Shown in pieces: positions 54,302-63,300 of a stretch of 64,000 bases of DNA. The number at the start of each line of letters is the position of its first letter. Position 1 is the first letter of the stretch. This DNA is from Brevundimonas aveniformis DSM 17977. GTDB lineage: Bacteria; Pseudomonadota; Alphaproteobacteria; Caulobacterales; Caulobacteraceae. The stretch covers positions 496,001 to 560,000 of the forward strand of contig NZ_AUAO01000001.1 in the NCBI RefSeq assembly GCF_000428765.1, given 5' to 3'. A program made the translations under genes and the position numbers. The notes under the pieces are model-generated. The model made no database searches. It saw only the letters and a program-made list of their open reading frames with translations, and was not told the DNA's origin.

Positions 54302-55804
54302 ATGAGCCAGACGCCGCAACAGGGCCTGAAGCCCAATACCGCCGCCTTTGAAAACATCCCGCTGGTCAAGCCGACCGGGTTCCGGGAATACGATGCTCGC
54401 TGGGTCCTGAACGAGGAAATCAATCTTCTCGGGATTCAGGCGCTGGGCCTGGGGCTGGCGACCTATATTCACGAGATCGGCGTGACGCCCAGGATCGTCG
54501 TGGGTCACGACTTCCGCGCCTACAGCCTTAGTGTCAAACAGGCGCTGATCCTTGGGCTGCTACAGGGCGGATGCGAGGTGCTGGACATCGGCCTGGCCCT
54601 GTCGCCCATGGCCTATTTCGCCCAGTTCGCGCTGGAGGCGCCATGCGTGGCCATGGTCACCGCCAGCCACAACGAGAACGGCTGGACCGGAGTGAAGATG
54701 GGGGCGCATGCTCCCCTGACCTTTGGCCCCGAAGAGATCGGTTGCCTCAAGGAGATCGTGCTGGGTGGCCTGGGCGTCGAACGTGACGGCGGCAAGCTGG
54801 TGCGTATCGAGAATTTCCGGGACCGCTACATCGAGGAGGTCGCCGGCAAGGTGAAACTGAGCCGGCCGATCAAGGTCATCGCCGCCTGCGGCAATGGCAC
54901 GGCCGGGGCCTTTGCACCGGACGCCCTGCGGGCCATGGGTGCGGACGTCATCGAGATGGACTGCGACCTCGACTGGACCTTCCCCAAATACAATCCGAAC
55001 CCGGAAGATTCCGAAATGCTGCACGCCATGGCGGCGGCGGTGAAGGCTCAGGGGGCGGACGTGTGCCTGGGCTTCGACGGCGACGGCGACCGCTGCGGTG
55101 TGGTCGATGATCAGGGCGAGGAGATCTTCGCCGACAAGATCGGCCTGATGCTGGCCCGCGACCTGTCGGCCCTGCACCCGAACTCGACCTTCGTGGTCGA
55201 TGTGAAATCGACGGGCCTTTACGCCACGGACGAGGTTCTGGCGGCCAATGGGGCCACGACCGTCTATTGGAAGACCGGCCACTCCTACATCAAGCGCAAG
55301 ACCGCCGAGCTGGGTGCCCTGGCCGGGTTCGAGAAGTCGGGCCACTTCTTCTTCAACGCCCCGCACGGGCGCGGCTACGACGATGGCCTGGTGGCCGCCG
55401 CCGCGATTCTTCAGATGCTGGACCGCAATCCCGGCCGCAAACTCAGCGATCTGAGACAGGCCCTGCCGGTGGCCTACACCTCCCTGACCATGAGCCCGCA
55501 CTGCGCCGATGAGATCAAATATGATGTCCTGGCCAAGGTTGTGGCCGAATACGAAAAGCTGGGTGCCGACGGCGGCTCCATCCTGGGCCGCAAGATCACC
55601 GAGGTGATCACGGTAAACGGCGCGCGGGTGCATCTGGAGGACGGATCGTGGGTGCTGGTGCGCGCCTCGTCGAACAAACCCGAACTGGTCGTCGTCGTCG
55701 AAAGCACCCAGTCCGAAGACGACATGCGTGCCCTGTTCCGAGACGAGGTGAAGCCGCGTCTTGCCCGCCACCCGGAAGTCGGGGCCTATAATCAGGAAAT
55801 CTAG
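54302..55804 (+). CDS. Phosphomannomutase/phosphoglucomutase
   Basis: This is a 500-residue alpha-D-phosphohexomutase of the AlgC type, interconverting 6-phospho and 1-phospho sugars for GDP-mannose and UDP-glucose. The catalytic phosphoserine is in MVTASHNENGWTGVKMG. The Mg loop is FDGDGDRCGVVD, the sugar loop is GFEKSGHFFFN, and the phosphate-binding loop RASSNKPELVV is at the end. The four domains have standard order. It stands 3 bases before the FAD-protein gene and near glmM, glmS and galU. Confidence 0.94.
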   Translation: MSQTPQQGLKPNTAAFENIPLVKPTGFREYDARWVLNEEINLLGIQALGLGLATYIHEIGVTPRIVVGHDFRAYSLSVKQALILGLLQGGCEVLDIGLALSPMAYFAQFALEAPCVAMVTASHNENGWTGVKMGAHAPLTFGPEEIGCLKEIVLGGLGVERDGGKLVRIENFRDRYIEEVAGKVKLSRPIKVIAACGNGTAGAFAPDALRAMGADVIEMDCDLDWTFPKYNPNPEDSEMLHAMAAAVKAQGADVCLGFDGDGDRCGVVDDQGEEIFADKIGLMLARDLSALHPNSTFVVDVKSTGLYATDEVLAANGATTVYWKTGHSYIKRKTAELGALAGFEKSGHFFFNAPHGRGYDDGLVAAAAILQMLDRNPGRKLSDLRQALPVAYTSLTMSPHCADEIKYDVLAKVVAEYEKLGADGGSILGRKITEVITVNGARVHLEDGSWVLVRASSNKPELVVVVESTQSEDDMRALFRDEVKPRLARHPEVGAYNQEI

Positions 55805-55807
55805 GCC

Positions 55808-57094
55808 TTGACCGTCGCCATCGTCGGTGCCGGTCTGTCGGGGTCGCTGCTCGCGGCCCAGCTGGCTGGCCGCGGGCACGATGCGGCGTTGATCGAGCGG
55901 GCCGGTGTCTTCGGGCTGGGACTGGCCTATTCCACGACGAATGACAGCCATCGGCTGAATGTGCGTTCGGGCCGGATGAGTGCTCTGGCTGACGATCCCG
56001 GCCATTTTGTACGCTGGCTGGACCAGACCGGCCACTGGGACGCCGATCCCAACGCCTTCGCACCGCGCCGCGTCTATGGCCTCTATGTCCAGGACCTGTT
56101 GGCCGAGGCGGAAGCCACCGGGCCGGGGCGAATCCGGCGAATCGCCAGCGAGGCCGTCCAGGTCACACCCACCGGATTGAAGCTGGCCGATGGTCGCGAG
56201 ATCATTGCTGATCATATCGTCCTCGCGACCGGCAATCCGGCCCCCCAGACTGCGGGCGGGACCGCCGGCATCATCGCCGACGCCTGGGCACCGGGCGCGC
56301 TGGACGGCATCGGGCCGGATGACGATGTCGTCGTCCTCGGATCGGGCCTGACCATGATCGACGTGGTCCTGGAGCTGGACGACCGAGGCTGGCGAGGCCG
56401 CGCCGTGGCGATTTCCCGGCGCGGGCTACTGCCCCGATCCCACGACGTCTCCCAGAGCCACCCGTCGCCCAGGCCCCCTGCCGACACGGCGCTGTCCCAA
56501 CGCATGAGAGCCTTTCGCGCCCGTGCCGACGAGATCGGCTGGGGCGTGGCCATGGACGAACTTCGCAGCCTCAATGCAGAGCTGTGGGTGGCGTTGGATC
56601 AGGTCGCGCGCGCGCGTTTCCTGCGTCACCTGCGACCCTGGTGGGACGTTCACCGCCACCGGATCGCACCCGACGTCGCGCGGCGGATCGAAGCACTGAC
56701 TCAGCTCGGTCGACTGGTCGTGCGCGCCGGGCGACTGGAGACGGTCACGTCGGTCGGTGAAGGCGTAGACGTCCAGTGGCGCCCCCGCGGGTCGGATAGG
56801 GCTGAGGCGACCCGAGGGCGGGCCCTCATCGACTGTACGGGTCCGGGCGTTGACCCGGCCCGGTCCACCGACGCCCTGACCCGCAATCTGCTGGCGACAG
56901 GTCTGGCGGGTATCGACCCATTGCGTCTGGGGCTCAGCGTCGACAGGCAGGGGCGGTTGCTGAACGCTACCGGCCATGCGTCTGAGCGCGTCCATGTTCT
57001 GGGCCCACCCAGCCGCGCCGCGGTCTGGGAGATCGTGGCCGTGCCGGATATCCGGCAACAGGTCCAGGCACTGGTTGAGCGCCTGGCGGCTTAA
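55808..57094 (+). CDS. FAD/NAD(P)-binding oxidoreductase-like protein
   Basis: This 428-residue protein begins at TTG 55808, 3 bases after the phosphomutase stop. The dinucleotide-binding fold is at once visible ([19 protein letters not shown]), with the glutamate of the second strand as LIERAG. A second nucleotide fold appears as [18 protein letters not shown]. The [15 protein letters not shown] region fits the family in which an FAD-NAD(P) domain of unknown role is found (FAD_NAD_binding_9-like). The substrate is unknown. It converges with glmM, overlapping by 4 bases. Confidence 0.8.
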   Translation: MTVAIVGAGLSGSLLAAQLAGRGHDAALIERAGVFGLGLAYSTTNDSHRLNVRSGRMSALADDPGHFVRWLDQTGHWDADPNAFAPRRVYGLYVQDLLAEAEATGPGRIRRIASEAVQVTPTGLKLADGREIIADHIVLATGNPAPQTAGGTAGIIADAWAPGALDGIGPDDDVVVLGSGLTMIDVVLELDDRGWRGRAVAISRRGLLPRSHDVSQSHPSPRPPADTALSQRMRAFRARADEIGWGVAMDELRSLNAELWVALDQVARARFLRHLRPWWDVHRHRIAPDVARRIEALTQLGRLVVRAGRLETVTSVGEGVDVQWRPRGSDRAEATRGRALIDCTGPGVDPARSTDALTRNLLATGLAGIDPLRLGLSVDRQGRLLNATGHASERVHVLGPPSRAAVWEIVAVPDIRQQVQALVERLAA

Positions 57095-58440
57095 CCCGCC
57101 GCCCTGACCGCCTCAGCGATGTCACGCACGACCGCGCGCACCAGGGCGTCGTCGTCGCCTTCCGCCATGACCCGGATCAGAGGCTCCGTGCCTGAGGCCC
57201 GAACCACCACACGTCCGCTACCTTCCAGTCGCTCGCGTCCCTCAGCAATCGCGGCCTTGACCGCAGCCGTTTCCAGGGGTTTGCCCCCCCTGTGCCTGAC
57301 GTTCTCAAGAAGCTGGGGCACGGGGTCGAACTGGCGAGCCAGTTCGCTCATCGGCTTGCCTGAATCCGCCAGCACCGCCAGCACCTGTAGCGCCGCCATC
57401 ATCCCGTCGCCGGTGGTGGCATGGTCATGCAGGATAATATGCCCGGACTGTTCCCCGCCGATATTGAATCCGCCCTCGCGCATCCGCTCCATGACATAGC
57501 GATCGCCGACCTTGGTGCGCTCCAGCGTCAGCCCTTCGGACTGAAGACGGCGCTCCAGACCGAGGTTTGACATGATGGTCGCCACCACGCCACCGCCGGT
57601 CAGGCGACCGCGCCGGTGCCAGTCCAGGCCAATCAGGGCCATAAGCTGATCGCCATCGACGACGCGGCCCGTTTCATCGGTGATGATGACGCGGTCGGCA
57701 TCCCCGTCCAGCGCGATGCCGACGTCCGCGCCGTGACGACGAACGGCCGCAGAGACGTTCTCAGGATGGGTCGAGCCGCATTCGGCATTGATGTTCATCC
57801 CGTTGGGCTCAACGCCCACGGCGAAGACATCGGCCCCCAGCTCATACAGGGCTGTCGGGGCCACCTGATAGGCCGCGCCATTGGCGCAATCGACCGCGAT
57901 CCGCATGCCCTTGAGGCTGAGCCGTTTGGGAAAGACCGCCTTGATGATCTCGACATAGCGGTGGCGGGCGTCGTCGATCCGCTTGACCCGGCCCAGGCTG
58001 GCCGAGGCGGCCAGGCTGGAGCCTAGATCCTCCTGCATAAGCCGCTCGATCTGGAGTTCGATGTCGTCCGACAGTTTGTAGCCGTCCGGGCCGAACAGTT
58101 TGATGCCGTTGTCGGCATAGTCATTGTGCGACGCTGAGATCATCACACCCAGATCTGCCCGCATCGACCGGGTCATCATGGCGACACCCGGCGTCGGGAC
58201 AGGGCCGAATGTCCGCACATCCACGCCCATCGACGCGAACCCTGCCACCATAGCGGGCTCGATCATGTAGCCTGACAGGCGCGTGTCCTTGCCGATCACC
58301 ACCAGATGGCGTCGATCATCCTGGGACATGAAGAGCTTGCCGGCCGCCAGGCCGACCTTGAGGGCGATTTCGGCGGTCATCGGATAGGCGTTGGCCTTGC
58401 CCCGGATGCCGTCCGTTCCAAAATAGGCACGTTCAGTCAT
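57091..58440 (-). CDS. glmM: Phosphoglucosamine mutase
   Basis: GlmM converts glucosamine-6-P to glucosamine-1-P for UDP-GlcNAc. The product is 449 residues from ATG 58440 ([17 protein letters not shown]); a TTG at 58452 would put the start against the ribosome-binding site. The catalytic Ser is in [17 protein letters not shown]. The Mg loop is [13 protein letters not shown], the sugar loop [14 protein letters not shown], and the phosphate loop [12 protein letters not shown]. It is divergent from glmS with 123 bases between them, the two steps of amino-sugar supply side by side. Confidence 0.97.
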   Translation of the reverse strand: MTERAYFGTDGIRGKANAYPMTAEIALKVGLAAGKLFMSQDDRRHLVVIGKDTRLSGYMIEPAMVAGFASMGVDVRTFGPVPTPGVAMMTRSMRADLGVMISASHNDYADNGIKLFGPDGYKLSDDIELQIERLMQEDLGSSLAASASLGRVKRIDDARHRYVEIIKAVFPKRLSLKGMRIAVDCANGAAYQVAPTALYELGADVFAVGVEPNGMNINAECGSTHPENVSAAVRRHGADVGIALDGDADRVIITDETGRVVDGDQLMALIGLDWHRRGRLTGGGVVATIMSNLGLERRLQSEGLTLERTKVGDRYVMERMREGGFNIGGEQSGHIILHDHATTGDGMMAALQVLAVLADSGKPMSELARQFDPVPQLLENVRHRGGKPLETAAVKAAIAEGRERLEGSGRVVVRASGTEPLIRVMAEGDDDALVRAVVRDIAEAVRAAG

Positions 58441-58563
58441 AGATCGTTTCAACCTCGCCAGCGCGCCAAAGTCGAGAAACTTCGTGCAATCGGGTTTTAC
58501 AACTTGGCGAGATCACCAGTGCTATGGGCGCGGTGAAAGCGATCAGTCTCAGGAGCAACGCCT

Positions 58564-60378
58564 ATGTGCGGTATTATTGGCGTCACCGGAACCGGCCCGG
58601 TTACCCCCCGCCTGATCGACAGCCTAAAACGGCTGGAATACCGCGGCTACGATTCCGCCGGGGTTGCTGCCCTGGTTGACGGCGTCACCGAGCGCCGTCG
58701 CGCCCAGGGCAAGATTCGCAATCTCGAAACCGTGCTGGCCGAAACGCCCCTGAACGCGACCGTCGGCATCGGCCATACGCGCTGGGCGACCCACGGGGCT
58801 CCGACCACCGAGAACGCGCACCCGCACAAGGCCGGGCGTGTGACCTTGGTTCATAACGGCATCATCGAGAACTTTGCGGAGCTGAAGGCTGAGCTGGCCG
58901 CTGAAGGCCATGTTTTCGAGAGCCAGACCGACACCGAGGTCGTGGCTCATTTGCTGGACCGCGAGCTGGCCAAGTCGAACGATGCCATCGCGGCGTTCAA
59001 GCGTGTCCTGGATCGCCTGACGGGAGCCTATGCGCTGGCCGTCCTGATCGACGGTGAGGACGAACAGATCCTTGGAGCCCGACGGGGCAGCCCCCTGGTC
59101 GTCGGCTGGGGTGAAGACGAAATGTATCTCGGCTCGGATGCCCTGGCGGTCGGGCCGTTTACCCAGCAGATCAGCTATCTGGAGGAAGGCGACTACGTCG
59201 TCCTCAATCGTGCCGGGGCGCGTTTCTTTGATTCGACCGGCTCTGAGGTCGAGCGCGCGGTGGTCCAAGTCTCAGCCTCCTCAGCCATGGTCGAGAAGGG
59301 GGCGTATCGCCACTTCATGGAAAAGGAGATCCATGAGCAGCCCGACAGTGTTCAGCACACCCTGTCGGCCTATCTGGATCTGGTTTCGGGCACAGCCCGG
59401 TCCCAACCGGTCGATTTCTCCAAGCTCGACCGGGTACAGATCGTGGCCTGTGGCACCGCCTTCTTTGCCGGTCAGATCGGGCGCTATGCCTTTGAACGCC
59501 TGGCCGGCCTGCCTTGCGATGTCGAGATCGCGTCGGAGTTTCGTTATCGCGAGCCGGCGGTGTCCCCTTCGACCCTGGCGGTCGCCGTCAGCCAGTCTGG
59601 CGAAACCGCCGACACCCTGGCCTGCCTGACCTGGTGCAAGGCGCATGGGCTCAAGACGGCTGCCATCGTCAATGTCCACACCTCGTCCATGGCCCGCGAG
59701 GCCGATGTTCTCTGGCCGACCCATGCGGGGCCGGAAATCGGGGTGGCCTCAACCAAGGCCTTTACCGCCCAGGTCGCCGCCCTGCTGGCGCTGGCCGTTG
59801 CCGCCGGTGTGGCACGAGGCCGGATCGACGCCACGCGTGAGGCCGAACTGGTCAAGGCCCTGTTCGAGGCCCCACGTCTGATCTCCGAAGCCCTGGCCAT
59901 GGACGCTGACATCCGCCGTGAGGTGGTTGAACTGGCCAAGGCCGATGATGTCCTGTTCCTGGGCCGCGGGGCCATGTACCCGTTGGCCATGGAAGGCGCG
60001 CTCAAGCTCAAGGAAATCAGCTACATCCATGCCGAGGGCTATGCCGCCGGCGAGCTCAAGCACGGGCCGATCGCCCTGATCGACGAATTCACCCCGACGG
60101 TGGCCCTGGCCCCTCTGGACGACGTGTTCGAGAAGACCGCGTCCAACCTTCAGGAGGTTGCGGCGCGCGGCGGTCCGGTGATCATGATTGCGCCTGCCGA
60201 GGCTGAAGCCCCGCACGGGGCCAGCATCCGTCGTATCGATGCGCCCGACTGTCACCCCCTGATCGCGCCGCTGGTCTATGCGGTGCCGATGCAGTTGCTG
60301 GCCTACTATACGGCCGTTCAGAAGGGCACCGACGTCGATCAGCCGCGTAACCTGGCCAAGTCCGTCACCGTCGAGTAG
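58564..60378 (+). CDS. glmS: Glutamine-fructose-6-phosphate aminotransferase
   Basis: GlmS makes glucosamine-6-P from fructose-6-P and glutamine, the first step of peptidoglycan and LPS amino-sugar supply. The 604-residue product has the glutaminase domain with N-terminal nucleophile Cys2 (MCGIIGVTG), then two SIS isomerase domains, with AVSQSGETADTLACL, GAMYPLAMEGALKLKEISY and the C-terminal QPRNLAKSVTVE. No glmS ribozyme is expected, and none is seen in the short upstream region. It converges with a small lipoprotein gene 3 bases later. Confidence 0.98.
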   Translation: MCGIIGVTGTGPVTPRLIDSLKRLEYRGYDSAGVAALVDGVTERRRAQGKIRNLETVLAETPLNATVGIGHTRWATHGAPTTENAHPHKAGRVTLVHNGIIENFAELKAELAAEGHVFESQTDTEVVAHLLDRELAKSNDAIAAFKRVLDRLTGAYALAVLIDGEDEQILGARRGSPLVVGWGEDEMYLGSDALAVGPFTQQISYLEEGDYVVLNRAGARFFDSTGSEVERAVVQVSASSAMVEKGAYRHFMEKEIHEQPDSVQHTLSAYLDLVSGTARSQPVDFSKLDRVQIVACGTAFFAGQIGRYAFERLAGLPCDVEIASEFRYREPAVSPSTLAVAVSQSGETADTLACLTWCKAHGLKTAAIVNVHTSSMAREADVLWPTHAGPEIGVASTKAFTAQVAALLALAVAAGVARGRIDATREAELVKALFEAPRLISEALAMDADIRREVVELAKADDVLFLGRGAMYPLAMEGALKLKEISYIHAEGYAAGELKHGPIALIDEFTPTVALAPLDDVFEKTASNLQEVAARGGPVIMIAPAEAEAPHGASIRRIDAPDCHPLIAPLVYAVPMQLLAYYTAVQKGTDVDQPRNLAKSVTVE

Positions 60379-60381
60379 CGC

Positions 60382-60621
60382 CTATTGAGGCGGAACCGTC
60401 AGGGGTTCATCCGCCTGCGGATAGGCGTCTTCGGGCACGTCCTCTTCGGCCGGGATGGCGTCGTCCGGCGGCAGGTCTTCGGCATGGATCGCATCATCCA
60501 GTGGCCCGTCAGGCGCGACCACCGGTGCCTCTGTGCCGGCCTTGTCTTCAGCCGCCGGTTGGCAGGCCGCGACCGTCATGGCGGCCAAGGCCAAGCCTGC
60601 GAGTGTCCCCGGTCTGATCAT
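60382..60621 (-). CDS. Small acidic lipoprotein
   Basis: This is a 79-residue predicted lipoprotein from ATG 60621. The signal peptide is MIRPGTLAGLALAAMTVAAC, with acylated Cys20 (lipobox VAAC). The mature part is strongly acidic and Pro-rich, with a partial repeat: DDAIHAEDLPP and DDAIPAEEDVP. It is probably disordered and without enzymatic function. Convergent with glmS and divergent from galU. Confidence 0.72.
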   Translation of the reverse strand: MIRPGTLAGLALAAMTVAACQPAAEDKAGTEAPVVAPDGPLDDAIHAEDLPPDDAIPAEEDVPEDAYPQADEPLTVPPQ

Positions 60622-60736
60622 GCCAAGCCCTCCTTGGATATCGTCTTTGAAAGAACCGCTCCTGGCAAAGCCGGTTCCCAAGCCGCGCCGATCATCCTAT
60701 GTCGTCGACGCATCCCCATGTCAGAAGCTAGAGCAT

Positions 60737-61603
60737 ATGACCGCTGTTAGAAAAGCCGTTCTTCCTGTCGCGGGCCTCGGCACACGGGTCCTGCCGGGGA
60801 CCAAGACCACGCCCAAGGAGCTGCTGAACGTCGTCGACAGGCCGATCCTGTCCTACATCGTCGAGGAGGCGCGCGAGGCGGGGATCGAGCACATCGTCTT
60901 TGTGACGGGCCGCTCCAAAGGGGCCATCGAGGACTATTTCGACCACCAGGTCGAGCTGGAGGCCCAGCTGGAGGCCAAGGGCAAGACCGATGTGCTCGAG
61001 GCCGTGCGGCGCGACCTGCCCAAGGCCGGCGAAATGAGCTTCACCCGCCAGATGGCCCCGCTGGGGCTGGGCCACGCGGTCTGGTGCGCGCGCGACATCG
61101 TCGGCAATGAGCCGTTTGCCGTGCTGCTGCCGGACGTGATCGTGGATTCAGCGCCGGGAGCCCTGGCCCAGCTGATGCGGGCCTATGATCTGGTCGGCGG
61201 CAACATCATCGGCGTGGAGGAAGTGCCCGCCAGCGAGACGCATAAATACGGCATCATCGACCCCGAGCGCACCGAAGGCCGGATGTCGGCGATGAAGGGC
61301 ATGGTCGAGAAGCCGGCCCAGGGCACGGCCCCGTCCAATATGTCGATCGCCGGGCGCTACATCCTGCAGCCGGAGATCTTCGACATCCTGGAAAGCCAGC
61401 CGCGCGGTGCCGGCGGCGAGATTCAGCTGACCGACGCCATGGCGACTCTGATGGGGAGCCAACGGTTCACCGCCTATCAGTATGAGGGGATCACCCACGA
61501 CTGCGGCGACAAGATCGGCCTGCTGAAGGCCAATGTGGCCCTGGCGCTGAAGCGGCCGGACCTGGGCGACGCGGCGCGCGCGGCGCTCCAGGGTCTGATC
61601 TGA
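60737..61603 (+). CDS. galU: UTP-glucose-1-phosphate uridylyltransferase
   Basis: GalU makes UDP-glucose for glycans and envelope polysaccharides. The 288-residue product begins MTAVRKAVLPVAGLGTRVLP and has the TKTTPKELLNVVDRPIL nucleotide site, QMAPLGLGHAVWCARD, and the C-terminal EGITHDCGDKIGLLKANV. It starts at ATG 60737; the frame is open to 60455 but that would overlap the divergent lipoprotein gene. It sits 5 bases upstream of coaBC and together with phosphomutase genes upstream feeds nucleotide sugars. Confidence 0.96.
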   Translation: MTAVRKAVLPVAGLGTRVLPGTKTTPKELLNVVDRPILSYIVEEAREAGIEHIVFVTGRSKGAIEDYFDHQVELEAQLEAKGKTDVLEAVRRDLPKAGEMSFTRQMAPLGLGHAVWCARDIVGNEPFAVLLPDVIVDSAPGALAQLMRAYDLVGGNIIGVEEVPASETHKYGIIDPERTEGRMSAMKGMVEKPAQGTAPSNMSIAGRYILQPEIFDILESQPRGAGGEIQLTDAMATLMGSQRFTAYQYEGITHDCGDKIGLLKANVALALKRPDLGDAARAALQGLI

Positions 61604-61608
61604 TCGCC

Positions 61609-62790
61609 GTGCCCAAGGTCCTGCTCATCGTCGGCGGCGGCGTGGCGGCCTACAAGGCGCTGGAGCTGGTGCGGCTGATGCGCAAGGACGGGATGGAGGT
61701 GCGCGCCATCCTGACCGAGGGCGGGAGCCATTTCGTCACCCCCCTGTCCCTGGCGTCCTTGACCGAAAATCCGGTCGGCGGCGACCTGTTCGACCTGACG
61801 GCGGAACAGGAGATGGGCCATATCGTCCAGTCGCGTTGGGCCGATCTGATCGTGGTCGCGCCGGCCACCGCCGACCTGATGGCCAAGGCGGCGAACGGCC
61901 TGGCCAATGACCTGGCCTCGACCACCCTGCTGGCCACCGACACGCCGGTGCTGATGGCACCGGCCATGAATGTGCGGATGTGGACCCATCCGGCGACCCA
62001 GCGAAATCTGGCCCAGCTCAAGGCCGACGGCGTCGCCTTCGTCGGGCCGGACGAGGGGGAGATGGCCTGCGGCGAGTTCGGCGAGGGCCGACTGGCCGAG
62101 CCGCCGGTGATCCTGAACGCCATTCGCGCCCGCATCGGTCGGGACGACAGCCTGAAAGGGCGTCACATCCTGATCACCGCCGGGCCGACCGAAGAGCCTC
62201 TGGACCCCGTGCGCTTCCTGTCCAATCGTTCGAGCGGCAAGCAGGGCTACGCCATCGCGAGCGCGCTGGAGCGGCGCGGGGCGACGGTGACGCTGATCTC
62301 CGGGCCGACCGCCCTGCCGGCGCCGGCGGGCGTTACGCGCGTTCAGATCGGTACGGCCGAGGAGATGCTGGCGGCCTGCAAGGCCGCGCTTCCGGCCCAG
62401 GTCGCGATCATGACGGCGGCGGTGGCCGACTGGCGTCCGGCCGAGGCCGCGCCCGAAAAGCTCAAGGACAAGGCGACCCGCACGACCATCGAACTGGTCG
62501 CCAATCCGGACATCCTGGCCCAACTGGCGAAGGACGGACCGGATCGCCCCGCCCTGGTCATCGGCTTCGCCGCCGAGACCGAGAAGCTGATCGAGCACGC
62601 GCGCGGCAAGCTGGCGAAGAAGGGCTGCGACTGGATCGTGGCCAATGACGTCGGCGGCACCGGCGTCATGGGCGGCGACGCCAATACGGTGACGCTGATC
62701 GACGCCGACGGCGAAGAGGCCTGGCCGAGGCTGTCGAAGGCCGAGGTGGCGGAACGGCTGGCGGAGCGGATCGCGAAGACGCTGGGTTAG
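61609..62790 (+). CDS. coaBC: Bifunctional CoaBC (PPCS/PPCDC)
   Basis: CoaBC makes 4'-phosphopantetheine by cysteine ligation (CoaB) and decarboxylation (CoaC). The 393-residue product starts with GTG 61609, 5 bases after galU. CoaC residues include the flavin-site VGGGVAAYKALELVRLM and PAMNVRMW, with the active Cys in GEMACGEFGEGRL. CoaB residues are ITAGPTEEPLDPVRFLSNRSSGKQGYA-type segments (the NRSSGKQGYA core) and the C-terminal IVANDVGGTGVMGGDANTV. Both domains are complete. Confidence 0.96.
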   Translation: MPKVLLIVGGGVAAYKALELVRLMRKDGMEVRAILTEGGSHFVTPLSLASLTENPVGGDLFDLTAEQEMGHIVQSRWADLIVVAPATADLMAKAANGLANDLASTTLLATDTPVLMAPAMNVRMWTHPATQRNLAQLKADGVAFVGPDEGEMACGEFGEGRLAEPPVILNAIRARIGRDDSLKGRHILITAGPTEEPLDPVRFLSNRSSGKQGYAIASALERRGATVTLISGPTALPAPAGVTRVQIGTAEEMLAACKAALPAQVAIMTAAVADWRPAEAAPEKLKDKATRTTIELVANPDILAQLAKDGPDRPALVIGFAAETEKLIEHARGKLAKKGCDWIVANDVGGTGVMGGDANTVTLIDADGEEAWPRLSKAEVAERLAERIAKTLG

Positions 62791-62855
62791 GTCTTGCGGT
62801 CGTGGCCGCTTCGCGTTGAACCTGGGGGCTTAGCAGCGCGAGTAGAGGTGTCGCC

Positions 62856-63275
62856 GTGTCAACCAAGCCCACTTTGGCCGCTGCCTCTGCCATCACATTT
62901 GCGATCGTGGCTGCGCTCATAGGCGGAGCTCTGGCGCGACCTGTAGTCGACTGGCTATTCGCGGATGGGGCTAGAGGCTCGGACGTCCAGTGTGTTGCAG
63001 AAGATCGCGTCTGCGTCGGCATGCCTGCGACAGCTGCGTTCGGCTACGGAGTGGACGACCATATCGGGGGGGTTCTTAGTGTCAGTTGCGGATTCTCTGA
63101 ACCCGGCGCAGGAGCCGGTAACCATATGAACCCCCTCCAACTCATGACGGGTGACTGTGTCGAGGACAAATTCGTTGTCGGCTTTTCGACTGGGCGCAGG
63201 CTAACGAACGTCTGGGTCGATGCTGGTGTGATTGTCAGACTTGATGACTATCCGCGCCACTCATTTGATCCCTGA
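62856..63275 (+). CDS. Hypothetical membrane-anchored protein
   Basis: This is a 139-residue protein starting at GTG 62856. One N-terminal hydrophobic segment (ITFAIVAALIGGALARPVVD, about 13-32) is followed by a soluble part with four Cys (DVQCVAEDRVCVGMP, LSVSCGFSE and GDCVEDKF), consistent with disulfides outside the membrane. Base composition is visibly less GC-rich than that of neighbours. No family is recognised. It lies 65 bases after coaBC and is convergent with the desaturase gene. Confidence 0.55.
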   Translation: MSTKPTLAAASAITFAIVAALIGGALARPVVDWLFADGARGSDVQCVAEDRVCVGMPATAAFGYGVDDHIGGVLSVSCGFSEPGAGAGNHMNPLQLMTGDCVEDKFVVGFSTGRRLTNVWVDAGVIVRLDDYPRHSFDP

Positions 63276-63300
63276 GACGCGAACTGACCTCCCCAGTGCC

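Noticed and set aside
54560-56215. Long minus-strand frame across the phosphomutase and FAD genes
   Set aside because: It covers parts of two certain genes on the other strand, with no start signal or domain.
58441-58563. glmS-type ribozyme between glmM and glmS
   Set aside because: The 123-base gap is shorter than the ribozyme and lies in a Gram-negative genome where this class is not known; no pseudoknot sequence was seen.
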